Source of the DNA: Cristatella mucedo
Taxonomy: Eukaryota; Bryozoa; Phylactolaemata; Cristatellidae
Direction: 5' to 3'
DNA: 64,000 bases
NCBI GenBank assembly: GCA_009760855.2
Contig: WPIO01000042.1
Span: forward strand, 1,832,001 to 1,896,000
Part shown: positions 11,080 through 23,165 of the stretch, piece after piece
Position numbering within the stretch: the stretch's first letter is position 1
Layout: every line of letters begins with the position of its first letter
The notes under the pieces: generated by a model
What the model was told of the DNA's origin: nothing
What the model saw: only the letters and a program-made list of their open reading frames with translations
Databases searched by the model: none
Position numbers and translations under genes: made by a program

Positions 11080-12193
11080 ATGTCGAATACGGGCGGCGAG
11101 CGGCAGCGCGGCGGCATCGGCGAGGCGACGCCTGCTGCGACAGCGGCCGCCACCGCCGCAGCGACGACGCACGGCGACAGCGGCGTCGACGACGACTGCG
11201 GCCATCCGGCGACCGGCCAAGACGCTCGCGGCATCGGCGTCGGTGGCGTCGGCGGCGGGGCCTGCGCCGAGGGCCGCCACAGGCCGGCCGAGGTGAGGCC
11301 GCAGCAGGCGCTGGCCGTCGGCACGTGGGTGGACGTGATCGACGCCATACCAGCCGAGCACGATCGCATCGCGACGTCGCTGTGGAAGCTCATCGGCAAG
11401 GCGGTCAGGTCGGAGGTGCACGCCAGGCAGCTGCGCCGCTACCTGGCGCTCGGCACGGTACCGCGCGGCCTGCGCATCAAGAACGCGCCGCTGACGCTTC
11501 GCAGCGGCGCCGCCGCCGCCGACTTTCTCGGCGACTGGTTCGAGTACGCCGAGGCGTCATCGTTCGAGCTGATGCGCATGCTCGCCGAGGAGCACGAGCG
11601 GCAGCTGGCCGAGACGCGCCGCCGCATTGAGGCGTGCTACGACGAGCTGCGGCGCGCGCTGACGCGCGAGCAGTACGCCATCTTGGCGGGCACCTACAAC
11701 GGCGAGGCGAAGAAGGAGCTGCAGCGCATGCAGGCCGTGGTGGAGAGCAAGCTGCGGCGCGACGTGGAAGAGTACGGCCGCAACCGCGCGGCGCCGCCGC
11801 GCCCGCCTTCGCAGCCGCTGGCCGAAGGCGGCGGCGGCAGCGGCTGCTGCGGCTGGGATTGCTACGCCGGAGGCAGCGGCGGCGGCGCGTGCGGCGGTCG
11901 CGGCCGATCGAGCCCATCGAGCCGCGGCAGCGGCGGCGGGCGCAGAAGTCGCAATGGCGGCGGCGGCGGCGGTCGCGGCGCTTGGGACTGCAGAAGCTAC
12001 GGCGGCTACTGCAGCTGCAGCGGCGGCTGCAGTCCGTCGCGTCTGCAGCAGCAGCAGCAGCAGCCGTCGCCGCGGTCGCCTTCGCGAGGCGGCAGCGAGC
12101 GGGGAAGGCGAGAACAGCAACCGGAACGCTTGCGACGCGACCCGTCCATCAACAGTCTCATCGAGGACAAGAAGGAGAAGATCCGACAGAGAA

Positions 12194-12227
<34 letters not shown>

Positions 12228-12297
12228 GTCAGTCGGTGCGGGCATCGCCGGCCTACCCAGGAACGACGAGGCGACGAGGCGGGAACGCCTAGTGTAG
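11080..12297 (+). CDS. PRGLR family gene 1, intronless, low-complexity tail
   Basis: The 405-residue product has an N-terminal Ala/Gly-rich region (1-95) and a conserved core (about 117-233). The core has Q-L-R-R-Y-L, then P-R-G-L-R at 128-132, D-W at 152-153, A-S-S-F-E-L-M at 159-165, a long charged helical stretch, and K-L-R-R-D-V-E-E-Y at 224-232. The tail (240-405) is Gly/Arg/Ser-rich with a short poly-Gln run and poly-Gly near the end. No signal peptide or membrane segment is visible. The core aligns with genes 2, 3 and 4. The ATG at 11080 is the first Met in frame, but its context is weak (T at -3); the frame is open upstream without another ATG. A TATA box lies upstream and AATAAA follows the stop by about 110 nt. 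Function is unknown. A nucleic-acid-binding or assembly role is only suggested by the Arg/Gly tail and charged helices. Confidence 0.75.
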
Positions 12298-12404
12298 GCG
12301 CCGGCTCGTCGCCTCCGCCGAGCGGCGGCGACAGCGACGACGCTGCCGCCGCTGCCGCCGCGTGGAGCGAGCCGGCGCCTGTGCGCGCCGGAGCGCGTCT
12401 TGTC

Positions 12405-12410
12405 AATAAA
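12405..12410 (+). terminator. Poly(A) signal of gene 1
   Basis: AATAAA lies 108 nt after the TAG stop in otherwise GC-rich sequence, consistent with a short 3' UTR. Confidence 0.65.
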
Positions 12411-12424
12411 CGATCGCCGAGGAG

Positions 12425-14095
12425 CGCCCGTGCTGCTGGATGAGCGTTTCCCGACCGAGCGACGACGGGATGAGAGGGAGGGGCGGGCGGGTGACGAGCG
12501 GCTACATGTCGGGGTCCCCGAGCGTTTCCCGCGGGCCGCCGCGGCGACCCTACCGCGTTGAGCGTGGCCGCGCCTTGAGCAGGCTGCGATCCGACCCGCG
12601 GCGGAGACGCCAGAGCGGGGCGTCTGCGCGCTTGGGTGCGGCGCGGCTGGCTGAGATGGGAATCCGTCGCGCAGGCTCAGCGCGCGCCCGACGGGACGCG
12701 GCAGCGATCCGCGTGAGTCTGAGCTTCCGGTCTTCCCGCTGCCGCTGGCAGCTATGCAGCAGTGTCTACTCGCTCCTCCGTTCAGGCGTTACTATCGAAG
12801 ATATTCGATAGTGGTCGAGTCGCTAAGCGCTTAACACAAACTGTCGAACCTAGAAAGCTAATTTTGGAGAGGACTTAATTTTGTATTATGTAGAGCTAGC
12901 TGTTACCAACGCGATATGCGGCTTCCGCATCCGGAGCTCCGACGTAGGCTTCAGACGTAGCGATCGAAATGGCGCTCGTCCCAGCCGACGCTCGACGAAT
13001 ACTCGGGCGACGCTCGAACCTGACGCAGAATACTGCTAGCGACTGCTAGCAGGTGCTTTACCAATGCACGCTGGCAGCAGCAGGAACGCGGCGGCGTCAA
13101 AGAGCGCTGATACTTCGACAGGTCCGTATCCATGTCTCAGACTAGACTATACGCGTGCTCAAATCGGCTCCAACGCCGAATGCTCCGCCCGGGAATCGCA
13201 ATCGACTGCCGACTGCAAGGCGCAGGCTTTGGTGCTGCCTCAGCCGTAGATTATTACGAAATGGGTTCCTAGCTGCTATAATTCATGACCCGCAAATAAA
13301 TACTGAATATCAGTTAGAAACCTGACCGATTTATCTCTCAGCCGTTTGGTAGCCACTCATCATCCTAAGCTGGACGACTGCTAGAAAAGAAAAGCGCTAC
13401 GGATTCAGCGCCGTCCGTACCGAATCAGCCAAGTTACGATCGTTGACTGATAGTTGTTGCTCGTGGTTCCTGACTTGTGATGACGAAGGAGCCGGTTGTG
13501 CGAGGATCTATGGCCGAGGCAGCGCACAGGCCGAAGCCACGCGATAGGCAGCAGTTGCGTTCCGCAGGTCGGCCTTGACATTTGAGCCGATTCGAGCACC
13601 AGGCCGCGAGCCGTACGCGAGTTGAAGCCGTTCGCGGCGCCGCTGTTGAACAAGCTGAAACCCTCCGTCGCTGGCGTCGAACGGACTGCTGCCTTCGCTG
13701 GATGGACGGGATCCTGTTTTGTTAAGATTTTTTAAGGGCGCTCGTCGCGCGTCTGTCGCGTCTGTCGCGTCGCGTTTGTCGTCTCGTCGCGCGTCTGTCG
13801 CGTTTCGCCACTCGGTCAGCCCTACCGGCTCGAGGCGCCGCGCCAACAAGTCGTTAGCCGCGATTTCCGACCTCAGCTCTTTGCCTCGGCGCATTCGTCT
13901 CGCGTCGCGCACGCGCAGGAAGCAGCGGCGAGGAAGCAGCGGCGAGCGCTCTGCCCGTGCGGTCTCGGCTCGGACTCTGTTGGGACGTGGCGGCCACGAT
14001 GACCGGCCTGCGGCGCTGCAGCAGACAAAGATGGCGGGACAGAGTCGGTAACTTTCTTAGATTGAATGACGGAAAACGAACGCACTAGTCGTAGG
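12425..14095. other. GC-rich region after gene 1, no gene called
   Basis: Several overlapping open frames on both strands (12440-12811, 13508-13912, 13719-14051) are produced by high GC content. At 13738-13805 the sequence contains imperfect GTCGCGTCT repeats. I find no conserved PRGLR core and no other domain. A diverged extra exon or lost paralogue cannot be excluded. Confidence 0.4.
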
Positions 14096-14099
14096 CGAA

Positions 14100-14800
14100 T
14101 GAATTGTTATTCAGAAATTGGAAAACCTAACGTACAAAATCGGCTCCGCCAGAATGTCTCCTATTGAATCGGCACGTAATCTAGGTGTCCACTGCTCCAA
14201 AGTGACCTTTCATTATACGCCCACATCAGGTCTACAGTCAAACCTGCCATCTTTCAGCTGCATAATGTTGCTTAAATTGCTTAGCTTAGCGTAGCTGAGA
14301 CAGGGATACTGCACCGAAACTGGTTCATGTATTTGTGACATCTCGTCTCGACTTCTGTAACTCACTGCTTGCTCGCCTACTGGCCTGTGCAATCAGGCGC
14401 TTACAGCTGGTGCACAACTCTGCAGCTAGGCTTGTCTGTCGTGAGCGTCGCAGCTGCCACATGTCACCACTTCTCGGAGACTTGCACTGGCTGCCAGTGA
14501 AGCAGCGCATAGACTTCAAGGTTTTGTCGCTCACTTTCAGGTCTCTCCATTCTTTGGCTCCAGCCTACCTATCAGATCTACTCCCCCAACAAGCCAAGCA
14601 GTCCACAGCCCGCTTTTGGGAAACTAACTGTTTATCAATACCTCGTACAAACCTCAAATCCTTTGGAGGCCACCCATTTAGTTCGTATACTCCCAAAGCC
14701 TGGAACTCACTCCCGACTTGCATCACTTGACATCCCCTGACTTGACCAAATTTAAAAAGATTTAAAAATACACCTATTTAATTTTCTAGACACTTCACGT
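14100..14800 (+). mobile_element. LINE A fragment, degraded
   Basis: From 14110 the sequence follows LINE A from the block after the catalytic palm (CAGAAATTGGAAA, CTAGGTGTC) to the coding end. An open piece at 14335-14730 (131 codons) contains R-L-D-F-C-N-S-L-L, A-A-R-L-V-C-R and L-A-P-A-Y-L-S-D. Earlier parts carry frameshifts. The usual 3' hairpin is missing, and the sequence runs into repeat X. Confidence 0.8.
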
Positions 14801-15335
14801 TTTATGTAAATAAAGCATGATCCTAGTAGTTATCGACTTGGCATGGTAATGGGCTGTGGGTCAAACTCGGGGTAGTGATTTAAGCCTTGACTTCGCGCTG
14901 AGATCTACGTCCCTCGGTAACATAGTCACAACTTACTGTGGGCAGGTAGGAGAGGGGTTTAATGCAAGAGCATTCTTGGAACACAAATTCAGCCAGCACA
15001 TTTTATTCGGGCAAGGACGTTCAAGGAAGACTAGGAAAGTGCTGGTAGATGATGCCGCTGCTGCATGCCAATAATGCATTAATCGAGCGGTCGGATTTAG
15101 GTTATTCGGTATCCGAGCTCTGCAGTGACAATGCGACAGAGCCGACGACAATCGATAGCAGAGGTGCTTTAAAGGTAGGGCTCTTGACTTTTAATTTTTG
15201 GTTAGTCACACTCAGATTACGGGTACGCCGGGTACGCGGCGACGAATAAATCGTCGTGGTCCCTAGTTGTCTGGACCTACAGAAGTAGAAGTCCTGTGTG
15301 CAATTGATTCGCCAGTGTCAGGTCGTCGACTGTAG
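14795..15335 (+). repeat. Repeat X, copy 1
   Basis: About 540 bp are clearly homologous to 19960-20505, including shared runs such as GATTTAAGCCTTGACT, CACAACTTACTG, CTGCATGCCAAT and CGTGGTCCCTAGTTG. No coding domain is seen. Both copies begin at the same GTAAATAAAGCATGAT-like LINE A 3' UTR sequence, so repeat X may be an alternative LINE A 3' extension or a separate element inserted there. Confidence 0.7.
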
Positions 15336-15724
15336 CAGGCTTGGCGGTTGCAGTTGGACAATAAGTTCACTACTGAGATCGCATGAATTCATTCATGTAG
15401 CACATCAGGATTTTGTAAACACCCTAACGACAAATTAAAGCCAATACCATGTCGACAGCAGACGAATGAGCAGTCTAGATAGGGTACTCGGTAAGAGTGC
15501 TGGCGGCGAATGTTCGTCGGGCTGCTGCAATTGGGCTCCGATTGATCTCTGTATTTTATGCAAGCGGCACGGTGCTCCCAGCTGTGAACGTGGTCTGGGT
15601 ACTCCACGGGTAGATCTTCCTTAAATTCCAATAGTAAGGAGTGAAGTCAACCAAGTTCCTGACGTCTGCATGAGTCAGAGGGAGTCCCTCCATGTAAGCA
15701 GGATATCTTCCGTGATAACGCTTA
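15336..15724. other. No feature recognised
   Basis: Only short frames are present, with no motif or repeat match elsewhere in the window. Confidence 0.3.
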
Positions 15725-15848
15725 AGTCCGTCTGTCTGTTTGTCTGTCTGTCTGTCTCTGTCTGTCTCTGTCTCTCTGTCTCTCTGTCTCTCTCTGTCTC
15801 TGTCTCTCTGTCTCTCTGTCTCTGTCTCTGTCTCAGTCTCTGTCTCTG

Positions 15849-15916
<68 letters not shown>
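15725..15916. repeat. (CTGT)n/(CTCTGT)n/(CT)n compound microsatellite
   Basis: GTCTGTCTGT grades into TCTCTGTCTC and then pure CT over about 190 bp, showing stepwise evolution of the unit. Long open frames in all three forward and two reverse phases here are artefacts. Confidence 0.95.
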
Positions 15917-16214
15917 ATTTCACGCTGCACGAAAGCGGCCGCTCTTGGTGGCAGAACGTATGGTAGGTAAAAGTCACATGAGTTGCATCCGGGGGTGTGG
16001 TGACTGTACCGTATGCTGGCGAAATGCAATTCACAAGCCGCAGTGTTAGAAATATTGGCCATCGTCAGACGGCATTTAGTCATACTTTTTATTTGGTCTG
16101 ACTATATATCTGGCCTAATAGTACCGAAGGAATCGATTTCCCAATTAGAATAACTCTGGAGCAGCTAATACTCTTCCTTAGTTCATTAAAATGTATTGCT
16201 ATTTATTTCAAAAT

Positions 16215-16320
16215 GTTCTATAATAATAATAATAATGCACTTGAAAAAGCGCCCTCAGAGAACTCAATCTCTTTCTAGGCGCTTTAAATTTGCTGCAAAG
16301 GGAAACGCAATTGAATGGTG
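16215..16320 (-). mobile_element. LINE A 3' tail
   Basis: On the plus strand (TAA)n, then TGCACTTGAAAAAGCGCCCT, the hairpin core and GCGCTTTAAATTTGCTG are the reverse complement of the LINE A 3' end. Confidence 0.85.
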
Positions 16321-17795
16321 AGCAATAGATATTAAGGCACCAGTAAGAGAAATGGTCCCATAGTGAAGTGCCAAGGCATATGTAATAGTTACTAAAATTA
16401 ACATTACTGTGCAGCACAGATGTGTCCAGCTCCTTGCCATTTACATTGACCACCAAGTTGTAATACTAACACTTGGTGGCTCTTTTCCTTGGCCACCGAG
16501 GAGCAGCACCGACACGATGCATCGAATCTGATGCCACAAGAAGGCTTCGCCGATCACAGTCAGCTGACACACACATCGTACGATGCTCCAGCTGGTATTC
16601 CAATCTTACTGTCTACAGCAACACCGGCTCCAGGACTACAATTAACGAGCCCTGCAAACACTTGGGAGCTGTGAAAGCTATGCTCAACAAACAAGGCAGC
16701 ATATCCAAAACATGTGACTGTTGACGAGGTAAAGGGAGGGTGTGGCAAAAAAACATTGCAATGCTAAAGCTTCCATCGAAATTCAACCAGGAATATTTCA
16801 GTCAGGGATATTACAAGAATTGCAGATACTGACTGTGTTCATGAAGATTACACCTGGTGACACTATACATTAAGAAACGAAAACTAGTTGCAGAGAAACT
16901 TCTAAGCAATCGCCATTATATTAGGAAGCACTCATATGCTTAAGATTGTAGTGTGGAATCGGACTGTAAAATGTGCCCTTATATCTATGGGAGTGCTGTG
17001 AGCCAGGAGTGGCTTACAGTATTGCATGGCCGGTAGGTACTTTCTAAGGCCTTGCTTAGAGAAAATTTCTGCGTGGCTCTTTGTTATGAGCATTCAATTT
17101 ATGACCGAAAGAGAGAGAGAGAGAGAGAGACTGGGAGAGGGAGAGAACTGTCAATATTGTGCATATATGCATAGTAATGAATGCTTAAATGTCTCACTGC
17201 TTCTGAAGTACCGCTGTCATCACCTTCTGAAATCTGTCACTGTCACGACCCCTGTTAAGAAGCGCATGCACAACTTTCTGGCTGAGATTCCATCTCGGCC
17301 TGAGGCTGAGACGTTTTGATTGCTCTTCTCAGTTTTGGTTCCACCAGCGTCGCAGAGAACGCACAGATAACTAACTCTCTCTTATCTGTCACATGACTGA
17401 GGGGGCTCGTGCCAGAGTCCCGAGGAGCACTGACGATCGTGTGTGCAAGGGGCATCACCGGCCTTTGATCTACGCTTGCTGAACTAAGGAAACGTACAAG
17501 GGAGAAAGGGAGAGAAGAAAAAAATATTAGCGTAGCAGGCGAGAGCAGCGGCAAGAAATGAATTATATTTTATACAAGAAATTGACAGCGAAAGTATCGT
17601 CGCTGTTTAGTAGTGCTTATCAAAGTGCACAGCAAGCAATATACTGGGACAATGTGCGGAGTAGATGGTAGGCTTGCCGAGGAAGTGGATTGGCACAGAG
17701 GAAGGAGAGGAGCGTCCAAGAAGTGCAAGGAAATGGATTCGTGCTTGATCCACTATTCAACTACTCTGATGCATGCTCTCTGTCAATACCAAGTC
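16321..17795. other. No gene recognised; short (GA)n at 17107-17131
   Basis: Short frames at 16473-16724 and 17026-17319 have no recognisable domain. A GA repeat with flanking GGGAGAGG lies near 17107-17147. Nothing else stands out. Confidence 0.35.
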
Positions 17796-17799
17796 AAAA

Positions 17800-17960
17800 G
17801 CATGGCATGACGCTGTGCACATCACCCCTAACCATGTTATTCATTTATTTATCAAGCACGATATTACTCACAATTCAATCGCGTATTCCTTTGCAGCAAA
17901 TGTAAAGCCCATTGAAAGAGATTGAGTTCTCTGAGGGCTTTATCAAATGCATTATTATTG
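17800..17960 (+). mobile_element. LINE A 3' UTR and tail
   Basis: CATCACCCCTAACCATGTTA, the ATCAAGCACGATATTACTC stretch, GCAGCAAATGTAAAG and the hairpin with an (ATT)n end match the 3' UTR at 6170-6320. The hairpin is damaged: its left arm reads AAAGCCCA. Confidence 0.8.
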
Positions 17961-18326
17961 TTCTTAACAATTTTTTGAGAAGCAAAGAGATTTGGATGCG
18001 ACATTGACTGCCAAGTGAAAGAAGCCAAGGAAATCAGCGAAGAAAATATGGCAGTGGACAATGCTACTGTAAACCGCCAAGGGAAGTTAGGCCTGAGTCC
18101 AAAATCCACAACTAATGCATGACTGCCGCGGGGTGGTGCAATCGGCGTGCCTGCAGAAGCTCTCGCTGACTGGGACTCGGAGGTCGTAGGAGTAAGCATC
18201 ATTCATTGCCGGCGGGAGATGCACTGATTTGAGCCCCAGAGTCAATAAAAAAAACCCGATGTTCGGCGATCGCATGAGGCCATGCAGCTGTGCAGCCGCA
18301 GAATCGTGCAATAACGGCCACGATGC
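17961..18326. other. No feature recognised
   Basis: No domain or repeat is visible between two LINE A fragments in opposite orientation. Confidence 0.3.
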
Positions 18327-19470
18327 AATAATACACTTACTTGATAAAGCTCCCTCAGAGAACCCAATCTCTTTCTAGGCGCTTTAAATTCACTGCATAG
18401 AAAAAAAGATCAAATTGTGAGTGGTATCATGCTTGATAAATAACAATATATGACATGAATTACATGGTTAGGGGTGATATGCACAGCATCATCATGCAAG
18501 TATGGTATTGGCAGCTTGCAACAGTGTCAGCACGCATAAGCGCATAGAGAATGAATCGCATGGACCCACTAAATACTTTCCTAAATAGGTGCGTTTTAAG
18601 CTCTTTTTTAATATGGTCAAGCCAGGGGATGTCGAGATGCACGTAGGGAGTGAGCTCCAGACTTTGGGAGCACACGAACTAAACGTAGGTCTCAAAAAGA
18701 TTTGAGGTTTGTACGAGGTGTAGGTAAACAGTTAGATTCCGAAAAGCAAGTGGTACGATGTTTAGCCTAGTGGGGCAGCAGATCTGATAGGTAGGCTGGC
18801 GCCAAAGAATGTTGGGACCTAAAAGTGAGTGACAAAACCTTGAAGTCGATCCGTTTTTGACTGGTAGCCAGTGAACGTCGGCGGGAAGTGGTGTGATGTG
18901 GCAACTGCGACGCTCTCGACAGACAAGCCTCGCTGCAGAGTTTTGCACCACCTGTAAGCGCCTGATCGCACATACCGGTAGGCCAGCAAGCAGTGACTTA
19001 CAGAAGTCGTGAAATTAGGCATACTTGATTGTGGAGCTGATGTGATCGTCTAACGTAAGGTAACATTGAAACATGACACTTAGATTTCGTGCAGATTCAA
19101 CAGGAGATAAGTGGGCAGAGCCGATTTCGAGCATTAGCCTTTCCAATTTCTGAATCACACTTGGTTTTCCCATAACTAGTAAGTTAGTTTTATCATCATT
19201 TAATTTAAGAAAATTTGCTGCCATCCATGTGCGAATTTCAAAAATACATGCATTAACGGAGTTGACAGAATTCCAGATGCTCAAAGGCTGGGAGGGATCA
19301 AAGCAAAGGTACAACTGTGTGTCCTCCGCATAGAAGTGAAAGCTTAGATTGTGCTTGGCAATCGAATCGTCAAGAGGGAGAATGTAAAGAGAGATTAAAC
19401 CATAAAAAGAAGCGGACCTATCACGGAGCCCAGGGTAGGGCCCCATATTTCAGAGGTGCCCTACCGAGAA
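18327..19470 (-). pseudogene. LINE A reverse transcriptase fragment with YAED
   Basis: The minus strand runs from the palm domain to the 3' hairpin (near 18345-18385). At about 19335 the catalytic box reads Y-A-E-D instead of Y-A-D-D. This is followed by F-L-K-L-N-D-D-K-T-N-L-L and the C-terminal blocks. Frame breaks occur near 19015, 18820 and 18680. The Glu replaces a metal-binding Asp, so the protein would be inactive even without the frameshifts. Confidence 0.85.
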
Positions 19471-19572
19471 CTGCTGGTAGAAACGCTTGCTGCCTTGTGC
19501 ACAAAGCTTTGGTAGTATGAGATATTAAGGAATCGACTTGATTAAACGAATTCACGGCCTAATAATAATTAA

Positions 19573-19628
19573 AATAATAGCGATGATAATAACAGCACGA
19601 ACGCACGCACTCGCACGCACGCGCGCAT

Positions 19629-19722
<94 letters not shown>

Positions 19723-19778
19723 ATGCGCGCGTGCGTGCGAGTGCGTGCGTTCGTACTGTTATTATCATCGCTATTATT
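19573..19778. repeat. 206-bp near-perfect palindrome centred on CA/TA/TG repeats
   Basis: AATAATAGCGATGATAATAA at 19573 is matched in reverse complement by the segment ending at 19778. Pairing continues inward through the CGCACGCACTCGCACGC region and into (CA)n, a central (TA)n and (TG)n. In the first 70 bp or so of each arm I see only one mismatch (C at 19596 against the A at 19755). The non-repetitive outer arms rule out a mere microsatellite coincidence. Confidence 0.85.
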
Positions 19779-20505
<727 letters not shown>

Positions 20506-20624
20506 ATTTTGTCTTAATTTCTTGGGAAGACAGCATTTGCTACTCAGCAGTGTCGCACAGTTGGAAATGATAGCGATTACGGAAATAATTGAAGGTAATG
20601 TCTCTTTCAATAATACTAATAAAA

Positions 20625-20692
20625 TAATGCATTTGCAGAGCGCTCTCAAAGAACTTATCTATTTCTAGGCACTTTGCATACGCTGTAAAGGA
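20625..20692 (-). mobile_element. LINE A 3' tail, diverged
   Basis: The plus strand shows ATGCATTTGCAGAGCGCTCT, a worn hairpin and TTTCTAGGCACTTTGCAT, the antisense of the LINE A end. Confidence 0.7.
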
Positions 20693-21074
20693 AGCATGAC
20701 CACTTGGCTAGTAGTGGCATGAAAAACGTCAACAAGCTTAAAATTGCGCAGCCTAAGTGAAAATAAAGCAGAATTGGAAAATAAATTTCGCAAGAAAAAG
20801 TCGCACGACTCAGTTGCTTCACGTGTAGCCCATCCTTTCTGATATTGCCGCCATTTTCCCTGAGGGTTACCTAACCAATGAGCAAAGGTGATGGCTTTCA
20901 ACCAGTGAGCACCGCTCAGGTATGCCTGCTTGGCATTATATTTATATATATTATAAATAATAATTTATATACACAATTAAAATTATTAAAAATTATTATT
21001 GCAAGTTATTAAAAACATTACAAAATTAAATATATAATAATATATAATATATATTAGCGGTATATATATAATAC

Positions 21075-21119
<45 letters not shown>

Positions 21120-22320
21120 TTATATATACCGCTCAGATGCTCATCTGCTTGGTATTCGTGGATTTCTCTGAAGTTTTAGCACAAGCAACAGTTAAGCGCA
21201 GAGCTATGCAACAGTTAAGCGTCTGATATAAGTCTCTATGAATATAATTACAAAGAGATTTTCAATTAGGGATACCGCTTTTCTCCATATCTTCCAAATA
21301 TCTTCATTGCTTTCACATCGGACCGCATACATCCTGAAGGCCCCCCCCAGCTCTTCTGCCCCAAGTCATTCGGCTGTTCCACTACACATATTTCAATTGC
21401 CGTAGCTGCCGTGTCTTCAGCTAAAATCTCGTAATGCCTGGAAGTACTCACCGAATAATACCACAGAGAGTCGTTACGAATAAAATCACTCCCACCATGT
21501 CTTGATTTGAATATATTAGAATAATTTAAAAGTAAAGTTTTCCTAACAGCTCAGGCTTGTCGTCCAAATGAATTGTCTTTAATGTGCTCGTGCGTTATTA
21601 AACAGTAATGCAAGTTGTGGCAACGAGCAGGAGAAACACGCTGTTGTGCCCGAGAGAACTTTTTTAAATTTGTTATTTACTTGGGCATAGTTGAGTTGAT
21701 ATTAATAAACTTTCTCCTTATGGTCAGCAGACCCGAGTGTCTCCATGTTTCCGCTTGAAATCTTGTCTAAGTTTGATGGCTTGCTTGTCAATAACTCTGA
21801 GAAACTCTTTCACTCACTCTCTGTGAGCTGCACAGCCCTGAAGAGAGTTTCAATCTCTTAGGGTGCCACACCAAAGATTTAGCAGCGGCAAGCGAGAGTT
21901 ATTATGTGCAGAGCCTTAATAGCAGTAGTAATAATAAATATTGCAATTATTACAGTTTTTGTTATCAGCGGAGCAACGGGATATGAAACATCAACTCGCG
22001 CAAAAAGACGGATATTGTGCAGCGGCTATTCCTGGCCCAAAAAGTAGACTGAAAAGTGATCTTTTCAGGATGATCAGCGGAAAGAAAAAAGAGTTCATCT
22101 CACTCATCGACTCTCACCGTGCTCAATAAAAAAGTAGTCCAGTAGAATCGTTTCGATTGTGCACTCTTTATTTTAGTATACTACGACACAAGCACATAGC
22201 AGGAAATCTCATCAATTTCAGCCTCTTTGAAGTCTCTGCTAGTTCTACGTGATTTCTCAAGAGCAGTTGCTGGTGATCATCAGGTACGTATTAGACACCT
22301 AACGTCTATCGCTCGTGTCT
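20693..22320. other. No gene recognised; AT-rich tract with (TA)n
   Basis: An AT-rich region with a TA repeat spans about 20935-21130. Around 21940-22129 there is a 62-codon frame with Lys-rich sequence but no recognisable family. Nothing else is supported. Confidence 0.4.
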
Positions 22321-22324
22321 GAGG

Positions 22325-22690
22325 ACTGAAGTGGTTCAGCACGTGTGCTTATGCATGCTGACATTGTTCAAAGCTGCCACTAACCACATGCACACGTTGA
22401 CACTGCGCGCGTCACTTCTATGCGTATTAAATAAATAAATAAATAAATACTAGCTGCTTTAACAGCCTCTTTTCTTGAATAGCGACAGAAGAGCCTTGAC
22501 GGCTATCACCACCGCTTGCAGTGGCGATAAAGGATCGCCCACCGCATGCAAGCTTGTTGACGCTGTGCATGTTACCACTAAACATTTGATCATACTTCCT
22601 TTACAGCCCATGTAAAGTGCGTAGAAAGAGAGAGTTTAAGTTCTCCAAAGGTCCTAAACAAATGCATTGCTATTATTATTACTTCTGAAG
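22325..22690 (+). mobile_element. LINE A 3' UTR interrupted by a SINE1
   Basis: GTGCTTATGCATGCTGACA, the ACTAACCACATGCACACG repeats and, after the SINE, GTTGACGCTGTGCATGT with CATGTAAAGTGCGTAGAAAG are LINE A 3' UTR and hairpin. The (ATT)n end is at 22670-22682. The SINE1 between 22425 and 22548 is a younger nested insertion. Confidence 0.75.
22425..22548 (-). mobile_element. SINE1 copy, 5'-truncated
   Basis: In antisense, (AAAT)n tail, TAGCTGCTTTAACAGCCTC, CGACAGAAGAGCC, GGCTATCACCACCGCTTGCA and ATAAAGGATCGCCCACCGCA match the body of the SINE1 family. The tRNA head with the B box is missing. Confidence 0.8.
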
Positions 22691-23035
22691 TGAAAAATCT
22701 CAAAGCTTAGACGTCAACCGCCCCCAGTTATCTGATGCTGACACTGTCCAGTATATCACAAACCAATAACGCATGCTTCATTCACAGCATGTGCGCAGTG
22801 ACTAGATAGAAATTTGGTTGTCATATCGTGCCATACAAATTTCTTCTTCTTCTTATTGTTATCCATTGAGTTTTGATGCAATGCAACATAGAATGATTGA
22901 ATCTCTTTAAATGACATTATTTACTAAATTTGCTCTCATCCTCTGGCAGATGCATGAGACAGGCACAGTCTAGGTTGGCGATTATTAACAGGTATTATTC
23001 AGCCTCGCGCATGAATCCTCGCTAGGTTACCTCAG
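22690..23035. other. No feature recognised
   Basis: No motif is visible apart from a TTCTTCTTCTT run near 22840. Confidence 0.3.
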
Positions 23036-23165
23036 GTTAATAATGATAATAATAATAATAATAATAATAATACACTCGATAAAGTGCCCTCAGAGAACTT
23101 AATCTCTTTCTAGGCGATTTACGTTTGCTGCAAAGGAAGCACGATCGAATGGTTCTCTCAAACTG
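23036..23165 (-). mobile_element. LINE A 3' tail
   Basis: (TAA)n at 23038-23070 and ACACTCGATAAAGTGCCCTC, the hairpin, and TAGGCGATTTACGTTTGCTG are the reverse complement of the LINE A end. Confidence 0.85.

Noticed and set aside
15725-15916. Ser/Leu- or Arg/Glu-repeat proteins
   Set aside because: Frames are open in several phases purely because of the CT/CTGT microsatellite.
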